A DNA stretch of 5,318 nucleotides from a bacterium. Lineage in GTDB: Bacteria > Patescibacteriota > Minisyncoccia > UBA6257 > GWB1-50-10. Each line of letters starts with the position of its first letter. Within the stretch, counting starts at the first letter, position 1. The DNA lies in the NCBI GenBank assembly GCA_021825465.1, contig JAKAGX010000038.1:1-5318 (forward strand), given 5' to 3'. Shown in pieces: positions 1-5,308 of this stretch. The notes below the pieces were generated by a model that saw nothing but the letters and a program-made list of their open reading frames with translations, did no database searches and was not told the DNA's origin. The position numbers and the translations under genes were made by a program.

Positions 1-36
1 GCCGCGCGACGTCGGCGGCATGATCTGGAAAAGAAG

Positions 37-45
37 TGATATAAT
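37..45 (+). promoter_or_regulatory. Extended -10 promoter for the left block
   Basis: TGATATAAT combines a perfect TATAAT (40-45) with the TG dinucleotide one base upstream that defines an extended -10 element. No recognisable -35 hexamer lies 16-18 bases upstream, which is normal for extended -10 promoters. Counting seven bases past the box puts the expected transcription start at about 52, the A of the next gene's ATG, so the transcript would be leaderless. The sequence match is direct; its use as a promoter is inferred. Confidence 0.7.
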
Positions 46-51
46 GAACGC

Positions 52-546
52 ATGAGAAAATACATTTACATTTTGATCGTCATCGTCGCGGCGATCGTTC
101 TGTGGGAGATCTTCGGCATCAAGAAGCCGGCGGTTGCTCCCACCATTGCGACGAATACGACGACGACGGAAGGAGCGACCGGTACGCCGCCCTCGGTGCA
201 GTCGGGCTATTTCAGCCAGCTTACGACGTCGAGCCTCGGAACGTATTTGACGGATAAAAACGGAATGACGCTTTACACGTTTGCGAACGACAAGCCGGAC
301 GTTTCGAATTGCACCGGAACGTGCCTCGAAAAATGGCCTCCGTACGGGCCGGGGATAAGCGCCACCGGAACCGCCCCCGTCAATTTGCCGATGCTTCCGG
401 CGAACGTCGGCGTCATCAAGGGAAACAACGGCATGATGCAGTTCACGTGGAAGGGGATGCCGCTCTATTATTATTTCCTAGACAAGAAACCGGGAGACAC
501 GTTCGGAGAGGGCATCTTCGACGCATGGTACGTCGTGAATATATAG
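52..546 (+). CDS. Membrane-anchored COG4315-type secreted-repeat protein (Yx(FWY)xxD-like)
   Basis: This 164-residue protein starts with a short basic end (MRK) and a hydrophobic segment at about 4-22, followed by a Thr/Ala/Pro-rich linker at 28-58. That pattern suggests a signal anchor with the rest outside the membrane; there is no lipobox cysteine, so it is not a lipoprotein, unlike many relatives. The folded part holds two copies of the secreted repeat known as Lipoprotein_15/COG4315. The first runs about 62-98 (YLTDKNGMTLYTF, then Cys87-x3-Cys91 and W95-P96-P97), the second about 125-162 (GMPLYYYFLDKKPGD ... AWYVV). The CxxxC and WPP are hallmarks of the family, whose function is unknown; the two cysteines could form a disulphide. 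The ATG is supported by the -10 box ending six bases before it and by the signal segment starting at once. No Shine-Dalgarno site is visible. It is the first gene of a three-gene run. Confidence 0.85.
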   Translation: MRKYIYILIVIVAAIVLWEIFGIKKPAVAPTIATNTTTTEGATGTPPSVQSGYFSQLTTSSLGTYLTDKNGMTLYTFANDKPDVSNCTGTCLEKWPPYGPGISATGTAPVNLPMLPANVGVIKGNNGMMQFTWKGMPLYYYFLDKKPGDTFGEGIFDAWYVVNI

Positions 547-550
547 CGTC

Positions 551-1357
551 ATGAAAGCATTGAACGTTTTGAAGGCTTCCGGAGAAGTAGAGCCTTTTTC
601 GGAGGAAAAGCTGCAGCAATCGCTCACGCGGGCGGGAGCGGACAATACGCTTTCGCGGTGGATCACTGAAAAAGTGCGGGAAAAGATAAAAGATCGGACG
701 GCGACGTCCGAGATCCACGACCGCGCGTTCGGTTTGCTTCAAAAACAAAAAGGACCGCTCGCGGCGCGATATCGCCTGAAGCAAGCCATCATGGAACTCG
801 GTCCAACGGGACACCCGTTCGAAAAGCTCACGGCGTGGATCTTGCGGTCGGAAGGATACGAAGCGGAAACGAATCTCATGATCCGCGGCACGTGCGTGAC
901 GCACGAAGTCGATGTCGTCGCGAAGAAAGAGGGGAGACAGATCATGGTGGAGGCGAAGTATCACAATGAACGGGGCATCAAAAGCGACGTGAAGGTCGCA
1001 ATGTACGTCCACGCGCGGTTCGACGACATCAAGGGCGTCGATCGCTGGGACGAAGCATGGCTCATTACGAATACGAAGCTTACGAGCGAAGCGCGGGAGT
1101 ATGCGCGATGCGTGGGGCTTACGGCGATCGCGTGGAATTATCCCGGCGAGCGGAGCTTGCAAAATCTCATCGAACGATCGCATCTTCACCCCTTGACCGT
1201 ACTCCTTTCGCTCGATTCGTGGGCGAAGCGGACGCTCCTCGACAAGGGATTGGTGCTGTGCAAAGAACTGAATGAAGGGGTTTTGACATCGGTCGGTTTG
1301 AAAGGAAAAAAGGCGCGCGCCGTCATGGAAGAAGTGAGCGCCATCATGTCGATATGA
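551..1357 (+). CDS. ATP-cone / Mrr-like restriction endonuclease fusion protein
   Basis: The 268 residues fall into three parts. Residues 4-90 look like an ATP-cone, the nucleotide-sensing module of ribonucleotide reductases and NrdR (V-L-K-A-S-G-E-V-E-P-F near the start, then EIHDRAFGLL and AARYRLKQAI). Residues 90-200 are an Mrr-type PD-(D/E)xK nuclease domain: F90-E91-K92-L93 opens the fold, D121 lies in HEVDVVAKK, and E134-A-K136 gives the ExK, so the catalytic set D121/E134/K136 appears intact. Residues 225-265 (LLDKGLVLCKEL ... VGLKGKKARAVMEE) resemble a helix-hairpin-helix DNA-binding region, a weaker call. Together they suggest a (d)NTP-responsive DNA nuclease, but no substrate or target is known from the sequence. 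There is no methyltransferase partner in view, so it need not be a classical restriction enzyme; a repair or quality-control role is possible. It begins four bases after the previous stop with no Shine-Dalgarno site and overlaps the next gene by ATGA, which suggests translational coupling. Confidence 0.85.
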   Translation: MKALNVLKASGEVEPFSEEKLQQSLTRAGADNTLSRWITEKVREKIKDRTATSEIHDRAFGLLQKQKGPLAARYRLKQAIMELGPTGHPFEKLTAWILRSEGYEAETNLMIRGTCVTHEVDVVAKKEGRQIMVEAKYHNERGIKSDVKVAMYVHARFDDIKGVDRWDEAWLITNTKLTSEAREYARCVGLTAIAWNYPGERSLQNLIERSHLHPLTVLLSLDSWAKRTLLDKGLVLCKELNEGVLTSVGLKGKKARAVMEEVSAIMSI

Positions 1358-2127
1358 AGCCGGACCTCGTCGTTTTCGATCTCGATGGAACGCTCACGGA
1401 AACGAAAACGCCTCTTGCGCCGGATATGTCCGGCACACTGGCCGATCTTTTGAAAAAAAAGAAAGTGGCGATCATCGGCGGGGGGTCCTGGGAGCAATTC
1501 AAAAAGCAGTTCGTTTCAGAGCTTCAATGTTCCCGGAAGCTCTTGCCGAACCTTTTTCTCTTTCCGACCACGGCAACGTCCTTTTATCGCTACCGCGGAG
1601 GATGGAAAAAAGTGTATGCCAAGGAATTGCCGAAGAAAGAACGGCGGAAGATCGAAAAGGCGTTCGAAGAAGTATTGAGGGAGATCCACTACGTTCCTCC
1701 GAAGAAAGTCTACGGCAAGGTGATCGAGGACCGGAAAAGCCAAGTGACCTTTTCGGCGCTCGGCCAAGACATCGTCGCTCGGCTCGGCGAAAAAGGAGTC
1801 CGCTTGAAAGAAGCATGGACCAAAAAGAACGGGCCGCTGAAGCTTACGATCACGAAATTAATGCAAAAGCGCCTGCCGAACCTCGAAGTGCATGCGGCCG
1901 GCTTTACGTCGATCGACGTGACGGAGAAGGGGATCGACAAGGCGTACGGCATCCGGCAAATCGAGCGGCATCTCCATATCCCCGTGAAGAAAATGATCTT
2001 CATCGGCGATGCCATTTTCCCGGGCGGAAACGACTATGCCGTCACGAAGACGGGCGTGAAGACCGTGAAAGTTTCGGGGCCGAAGGAAACGAAGAAGGTG
2101 ATAGAGCGGATACTGGGTAACGGATAA
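1354..2127 (+). CDS. HAD-IIB hydrolase, phosphomannomutase-like
   Basis: This 257-residue cytoplasmic protein has all four HAD motifs. Motif I is D9-L-D11-G-T, with D9 the nucleophile and D11 the general acid/base. Motif II is the Ser of GGGSW (S45). The motif III lysine is K196 in GIDKAYGI, and motif IV is G218-D219-AIFPGG-N226-D227. The order and spacing follow the eukaryotic-type phosphomannomutases (human PMM2 type), including GDxxxPGGND and the ExR...SxxG segment at 125-137. Length matches that family (about 250). One substrate-region difference stands out: where PMM has Arg after SPIG (R134 in PMM2, from memory), this protein has Gln (Q138 in SALGQ). It may therefore be a phosphatase or mutase acting on another sugar phosphate. 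Its ATG overlaps the stop of the nuclease gene as ATGA. Its stop lies only seven bases before the -35 of the next promoter, with no terminator between, so read-through into the copper operon is possible. Confidence 0.85.
   Translation: MKPDLVVFDLDGTLTETKTPLAPDMSGTLADLLKKKKVAIIGGGSWEQFKKQFVSELQCSRKLLPNLFLFPTTATSFYRYRGGWKKVYAKELPKKERRKIEKAFEEVLREIHYVPPKKVYGKVIEDRKSQVTFSALGQDIVARLGEKGVRLKEAWTKKNGPLKLTITKLMQKRLPNLEVHAAGFTSIDVTEKGIDKAYGIRQIERHLHIPVKKMIFIGDAIFPGGNDYAVTKTGVKTVKVSGPKETKKVIERILGNG
2108..2127. repeat. GGATA-type motif, copy 1 (3' end of the HAD gene)
   Basis: GGATACTGGGTAA followed directly by CGGATAA, covering the last codons (ILGNG-stop) of the HAD gene. A near copy lies at 5280-5301 at the 3' end of the DoxX gene, with 12 of 13 bases the same in the first part and an identical CGGATAA two bases further on. 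It could be a degenerate interspersed repeat or a chance match in similar C-terminal codons. Confidence 0.3.
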
Positions 2128-2134
2128 GTTCGCC

Positions 2135-2162
2135 TTGACAAGATACCCCCGGGGGGTATATT
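2135..2162 (+). promoter_or_regulatory. Promoter of the metal-responsive operon
   Basis: A perfect -35 (TTGACA, 2135-2140), a 16-base spacer and TATATT (2157-2162, one mismatch to TATAAT) form the strongest promoter in the window. The expected transcription start is about 2169-2170, at the repressor's ATG, which predicts a leaderless message. The spacer is filled by the CsoR-type operator, so repressor binding would directly block RNA polymerase. It begins seven bases after the HAD gene's stop. Confidence 0.85.
2143..2159. promoter_or_regulatory. CsoR-family operator (perfect inverted repeat)
   Basis: ATACCCCCGGGGGGTAT is a perfect inverted repeat: eight-base arms ATACCCCC and GGGGGTAT around a single central G (2151). 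It matches the known CsoR operator pattern of TAC, a C run, a G run and GTA. It starts three bases after the -35 and runs into the first bases of the -10, and the repressor gene follows at once, so autoregulation is the natural reading. I see no second copy in the window. Confidence 0.85.
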
Positions 2163-2169
2163 GAAGGCA

Positions 2170-2439
2170 ATGAAGCAGGAGATCAAGAACAAGGCGCTCC
2201 GGCGCTTAAAGATCATTCAGGGGCAGTTGCAAGGCCTCGAAAAGATGATCGATGACGAAAAATACTGCATCGATATCATCACGCAGTCGTCGGCGGTGAA
2301 GCAGGCGCTTTCCGGCGTCGAGGACCTCGTTTTGGAAAACCACCTTGCGACCCACGCCAAAGAGCAATTGAAGGCGGGAGAGAATAAGAAGTTAACAGCG
2401 GAGATCCTGAAGGTTTACAAGCTCTCGAAAAAAATATGA
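2170..2439 (+). CDS. csoR: CsoR/RcnR-family metal-sensing repressor
   Basis: The 89 residues fit the all-helical CsoR/RcnR (DUF156) family, usually 85-100 long. RRLKIIQGQLQGLEKMI (11-27) is the conserved basic first helix that contacts DNA, and KYCIDIITQSSAVKQAL follows. The metal ligands expected in the family map to C33, H58 and H62 (NHLATH). Classical copper CsoR has Cys-His-Cys, so the last ligand is His here, as in the Ni/Co sensor RcnR. The N-terminal His that RcnR adds is absent. The copper sensor's second-shell Tyr (Y32) and a candidate Glu (E78) are present. ATG 2170 is chosen over the in-frame TTG at 2161, because that TTG overlaps the -10 box and would not be transcribed from this promoter. 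The ATG lies at or one base after the expected transcript start. The gene overlaps the ATPase by ATGA and is presumably autoregulated. The symbol reflects family and context; the true metal is not certain. Confidence 0.88.
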   Translation: MKQEIKNKALRRLKIIQGQLQGLEKMIDDEKYCIDIITQSSAVKQALSGVEDLVLENHLATHAKEQLKAGENKKLTAEILKVYKLSKKI

Positions 2440-4532
2440 CGAAAAGAGGGGTACTTTACACCTGTCCGATGGATCCGGATGTGATACGCGATATACCCGG
2501 CAAATGCCCGAAATGCGGCATGGATCTCATGCCGATGGGAGAAGCGAAGAAAGACCGCGGTCACAAGATGCATCACGGAAAGAATGCGGAACAAGATTTT
2601 AAGCAGAGGTTCTTTATTACGCTTCCTTTCGTGCTCACGGTCATGGCGCTGTCGCCGAACATCCAGCAGTGGCTGGGGTTTCGCATCGTTTTTTCCGGCG
2701 AAGGGCTTGCCGTATTCCTTATCGGGACGTTCATTTATCTGTACGGAGGGCTTCCGTTCTTTCAGGCGGCGAACGGGGAGCTCTCGCACAAAAATCCGGC
2801 CATGATGACCCTCGTGGCGTTCGGCATCACGGTGGCATTCGGCTTTTCGATCGCGACCACCTTCCTTTTCCCCGGCCAGTCGCTCTATTGGGAAATGTCG
2901 ACCTTGATCTCCGTGTTCCTTTTGGGGCACTGGCTCGAAATGCGGGCGGTTCGGGGAGCGACCGGCGCGCTTGCGGAACTCGTGAAGCTCATCCCTCCTT
3001 CAGCCCATCTCATGAAAAATGGAACGATCGTCGACGTGGAAACGGAAAAGCTCGGGATCGGCGACCAGGTGATCGTGAAACCAGGCGAGAAAATACCGAT
3101 CGACGGCATTGTGGAGGATGGCGAGAGTTCCGTCGAAGAATCGATGATCACGGGCGAATCGCGCCCCGTCGCCAAAAAGGCGGGCGATGCGGTCGTCGGC
3201 GGTTCGTTGAATCAAGACGGGTCGCTCGTCCTCCGAGTGTCGAAAACCGGAGCCGACACGGCGCTTGCGCAGATCATGAAACTCATCCGCGAAGCCCAAA
3301 ACTCAAAGCCCAAGGTTCAGCATGCAGCCGATCGGGCGGCTTCGGTTTTGTTCTACATCGCCGTTGCGGCGGGGGCATGCTCGTTCGTTTTTTGGTATTT
3401 TGTGTCGCCTCAAGGGGCGATCTTCGCCGCGACGGTCGCGGTGGCCGCCGTGGTCGTCGCTTGTCCGCATGCATTGGGGCTCGCAATTCCCACCGTGACG
3501 TCCATTACGTCGACTCTCGGAGCAAAGAACGGCATTCTCATTAAAGACATGAAAGGACTCGAGATAGCGCGGAAGCTCGATTATGTCGTCTTTGATAAGA
3601 CCGGAACCTTGACGCGCGGAGCGTTCGGGGTGACGGCGATAATTTCGAATGACGAATCCCGGGTCTCGAATGATGACATTTTAAAATTTGCAGCGTCGGT
3701 AGATGCGCTGTCAGAACATTCCATCGGAAGAGGGATCGTCGAAGAAGCAAAGAGGCGGAATATCGCTGTTTCGAGCGTAAAAAACTTCCTTTCTTATCCG
3801 GGGAAAGGCGCAACTGCCGCAGTGGACGGCAAAAACGTAGCGGTGGGGAACCGGAGGCTTTTGGAGGAACTGAAGATCGCGATCAATGAAACCGGGACGC
3901 CGGCGGAAGCGCAAACAAGCACGCCGGTATACGTTGCGGTGGACGGTGCATTTGCCGGAGTTATTTTTCTGGCCGATATCGTAAGAAACGAATCGAAGGA
4001 AGCGATCCGGAAACTCCGCGCTATGGGCATGAAAACCGCGATGCTCACGGGCGATACCGAGGACGTGGCGGATGCGGTGGTCCGCGAACTCGGCATCGAT
4101 ACGGTGTTCGCCCGCGTCCTGCCTGAAGACAAGGTGAACAAAATAAAAGAATTGCAGAGCGAAGGCAATATCGTTGCCATGGTCGGCGACGGCGTGAATG
4201 ACGCCCCTTCGCTTACCCAAGCGCACGTCGGCATTGCGATCGGCGCGGGCACGGACGTGGCAGTGGAATCGGCCGATATCGTTCTTATGAAAAACAATCC
4301 GCTGGACGTGGTGAAGACCGTCGCCTTGAGCCGCAAGACCAACCGCAAGATGATGCAGAATCTCGCGTGGGCGACGGGATATAACGTATTCGCCATCCCC
4401 ATCGCAGCCGGCGTGCTCTATCCGTCTTTGCATGTTTTATTGAGGCCGGAGTGGGCCGCGCTCCTCATGAGCGCTTCTTCGGTTATTGTGGTTATGAATG
4501 CACTCCTTTTACGCAGGCAGAAACTCGGCTGA
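2436..4532 (+). CDS. copB: P1B-3 type copper-exporting ATPase (CopB-like)
   Basis: This 698-residue ATP-driven pump of the inner membrane should expel copper (Cu(II)/Cu(I), perhaps Ag(I)). Residues 8-34 form the small Cys-rich heavy-metal-binding motif YTCPMDPDV...GKCPKCGMDLMP (C10, C24, C27), with Asp where most relatives have His (CPMHP). A short His-rich stretch, H43-K-M-H46-H47, follows. Eight membrane segments are visible, at about 57-73, 90-108, 122-145, 150-168, 303-323, 329-352, 640-662 and 674-692. C343-P-H345 in the sixth is the CPH signature of the P1B-3 class, supported by NLAWATGYNVFAIPIAAG (642-659) and MSASS (678-682) in the last two. The cytoplasmic domains carry TGES (239-242), DKTGT with the phosphorylated D387, GxGxxA-like GKGATA and GDGVND (584-589). 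The nucleotide-binding His is H428, but the motif is SEHS, not SEHP. A repeat-like insert (SNDESRVSND, 404-413) lies between the phosphorylation and nucleotide-binding parts. Its ATG overlaps the repressor stop. Confidence 0.95.
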   Translation: MTKRGVLYTCPMDPDVIRDIPGKCPKCGMDLMPMGEAKKDRGHKMHHGKNAEQDFKQRFFITLPFVLTVMALSPNIQQWLGFRIVFSGEGLAVFLIGTFIYLYGGLPFFQAANGELSHKNPAMMTLVAFGITVAFGFSIATTFLFPGQSLYWEMSTLISVFLLGHWLEMRAVRGATGALAELVKLIPPSAHLMKNGTIVDVETEKLGIGDQVIVKPGEKIPIDGIVEDGESSVEESMITGESRPVAKKAGDAVVGGSLNQDGSLVLRVSKTGADTALAQIMKLIREAQNSKPKVQHAADRAASVLFYIAVAAGACSFVFWYFVSPQGAIFAATVAVAAVVVACPHALGLAIPTVTSITSTLGAKNGILIKDMKGLEIARKLDYVVFDKTGTLTRGAFGVTAIISNDESRVSNDDILKFAASVDALSEHSIGRGIVEEAKRRNIAVSSVKNFLSYPGKGATAAVDGKNVAVGNRRLLEELKIAINETGTPAEAQTSTPVYVAVDGAFAGVIFLADIVRNESKEAIRKLRAMGMKTAMLTGDTEDVADAVVRELGIDTVFARVLPEDKVNKIKELQSEGNIVAMVGDGVNDAPSLTQAHVGIAIGAGTDVAVESADIVLMKNNPLDVVKTVALSRKTNRKMMQNLAWATGYNVFAIPIAAGVLYPSLHVLLRPEWAALLMSASSVIVVMNALLLRRQKLG
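3645..3673. repeat. Short direct repeat inside the ATPase gene
   Basis: TCGAATGA occurs at 3645-3652 and again at 3666-3673, 21 bases apart, so both are read in the same frame and give SND...SND. An AT-rich stretch with the palindrome ATTTTAAAAT follows at 3678-3687. The repeated codons fill a loop that looks slightly longer than in typical CopB proteins. It may be a remnant of an in-frame interspersed repeat; the repeat itself is seen directly, its origin is a guess. Confidence 0.4.
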
Positions 4533-4557
4533 AGGAGTCATAAAAAAGGTCGCAAAA

Positions 4558-4566
4558 TGATACAAT
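4558..4566 (+). promoter_or_regulatory. Possible internal extended -10 promoter
   Basis: TGATACAAT has the extended -10 TG and a TACAAT box with one mismatch. It lies in the 47-base gap after the ATPase, has no good -35, and predicts a start near 4573, seven bases before the SHOCT gene's ATG. It shares its arrangement with the box at 37-45. No CsoR-type inverted repeat is present here, so this promoter, if real, would supply the last two genes independently of metal. Confidence 0.5.
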
Positions 4567-4579
4567 AAACAAAAGAAAT

Positions 4580-4849
4580 ATGATGGGTTACTACAACGGT
4601 TACAGCGGATACAATCCGATGATGAGCGGATGGGGATTCGGTTTCGGCTGGGTCTTCCAAATGATCTTCGGCATTTTGATCGCCGTCGCGATCATCGTCC
4701 TCATCGTTTGGATCGTAAAAAACGCCCGATACGGACATCGCGGCGCGCGGTACGGAGGAAACGCGCTCGACATTTTGAACGAGCGGTACGCGAAAGGGGA
4801 GATCGACAGGAAAGAGTACGAAGAGAAGAAAAAAGATCTGTCGGCATAA
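4580..4849 (+). CDS. Small one-TM SHOCT-domain protein
   Basis: The 89 residues have three parts: a Gly/Tyr/Met/Asn-rich N-terminus at 1-23, one membrane segment at about 24-46 (WVFQMIFGILIAVAIIVLIV), and a C-terminal SHOCT helix pair at 61-88 (ALDILNERYAKGEIDRKEYE). SHOCT is a short oligomerisation-type domain of unclear function that often ends small membrane proteins. The basic stretch KNAR...RGARYGG after the segment suggests the SHOCT part is cytoplasmic. The N-terminal methionines (M1, M2, M14, M15) could bind Cu(I), but this is speculation. Two ATGs follow each other (4580 and 4583); the first is used here. Only a weak purine run precedes it. It sits 47 bases after the ATPase and 12 bases before the DoxX gene, so it is probably part of the metal operon and may also use the internal promoter. 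Confidence 0.8.
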   Translation: MMGYYNGYSGYNPMMSGWGFGFGWVFQMIFGILIAVAIIVLIVWIVKNARYGHRGARYGGNALDILNERYAKGEIDRKEYEEKKKDLSA

Positions 4850-4850
4850 T

Positions 4851-4857
4851 AGAAGGA
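4851..4857 (+). promoter_or_regulatory. Shine-Dalgarno site of the DoxX gene
   Basis: AGAAGGA is the only convincing ribosome-binding site in the window. It is 4 bases from ATG 4862 and 10 bases from the in-frame ATG 4868, so spacing slightly favours the second start. Confidence 0.55.
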
Positions 4858-4861
4858 TTAT

Positions 4862-5308
4862 ATGTTCATGAATACTTTACAAAAGAAAGCATTTTTCATC
4901 CTCCGAGTGCTCTTGGGATGGGTGTTCCTCTATGCGGGGCTTGCGAAGATCTTTACGCCCGGGTGGTCGGCGGCGGGGCTCTTGCATGCGGCAAAGACCT
5001 TCCCGGCGCTCTATGCGTGGTTTTCGACGCCGGGAATACTTCCGGTCGTGAATTTCTTGAATGCGTGGGGGCTGACGCTTCTCGGCGTTTCGCTCATCCT
5101 GGGACTTTTCGTCCGGTGGAGCACGATCCCGGGAATGGTCTTGATGCTCCTCTATTACTTTGCCGACAACGCGTTCCCGTCGGTTCCGAGCGGATTCATC
5201 GTCGACGAGCACGTGATCTACATTGCGGCGCTTGTGCTCCTCTTCGCGTTCAATGCGGGGAAGATCTGGGGGATAGACGGGATATTGGGTAAGACGGATA
5301 AAAGATAG
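4862..5308 (+). CDS. DoxX-family integral membrane protein
   Basis: This 148-residue protein has four hydrophobic segments, at about 10-30, 62-83, 86-103 and 116-131, as in the DoxX/DoxD (COG2259) family. FFILRVLLGWVFLYAGLAK (11-29) is the family's typical opening, with the conserved R15 and the G-W/YAGxxK pattern. The second half has GLFVRWSTIPGM and HVIYIAALVLLF. Some relatives form part of a thiosulphate:quinone oxidoreductase, and others are linked to redox or surfactant-like membrane roles; the specific function here is unknown. It follows the SHOCT gene by 12 bases and should be co-transcribed with it. The start may be ATG 4868 (MNTLQKK), which has better Shine-Dalgarno spacing; the longer form from 4862 adds only MF. 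It ends with a Lys-rich tail (GKTDKR). No terminator is visible in the ten bases after the stop. Confidence 0.85.
   Translation: MFMNTLQKKAFFILRVLLGWVFLYAGLAKIFTPGWSAAGLLHAAKTFPALYAWFSTPGILPVVNFLNAWGLTLLGVSLILGLFVRWSTIPGMVLMLLYYFADNAFPSVPSGFIVDEHVIYIAALVLLFAFNAGKIWGIDGILGKTDKR

Noticed and set aside
1..55. End of an upstream gene; one frame ends with TGA at 53-55, giving an ATGA overlap with the first gene, another ends with TGA at 37-39
   Set aside because: Too short to tell which frame, if any, is coding, so no partial gene is annotated. If the 53-55 frame is real, the first gene might be coupled to it as well as having its own promoter.
443..1189. Long minus-strand ORF (248 codons) opposite the nuclease gene
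   Set aside because: Arg/His/Phe-rich with no recognisable domain, and lies opposite a gene with clear ATP-cone and nuclease motifs. It is a by-product of codon bias.
1283..1288. TTGACA inside the nuclease gene as a -35 box
   Set aside because: No -10-like hexamer 16-18 bases downstream, and it lies within coding sequence.
2143..2159. GC-rich inverted repeat as an intrinsic terminator of the HAD gene
   Set aside because: The arms leave no loop (one central base) and no T run follows; position between -35 and -10 and match to the CsoR operator pattern explain it better.
2161..2169. TTG at 2161 as the start of the repressor
   Set aside because: It overlaps the last bases of the -10 box and lies before the expected transcript start. 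It would work only on read-through transcripts. ATG 2170 keeps the full conserved domain.
2669..3544. Plus-strand ORF of 291 codons inside the ATPase
   Set aside because: Extremely Arg-rich and low in hydrophobic structure; the ATPase frame carries every expected motif here.
3711..4433. Minus-strand ORF of 240 codons opposite the ATPase
   Set aside because: His/Arg-rich, no domain, opposite GDGVND and other conserved ATPase sequence.
4533..4579. Terminator between the ATPase and the SHOCT gene
   Set aside because: No stem-loop with T tract is visible in these 47 bases; a promoter-like box is the only signal.
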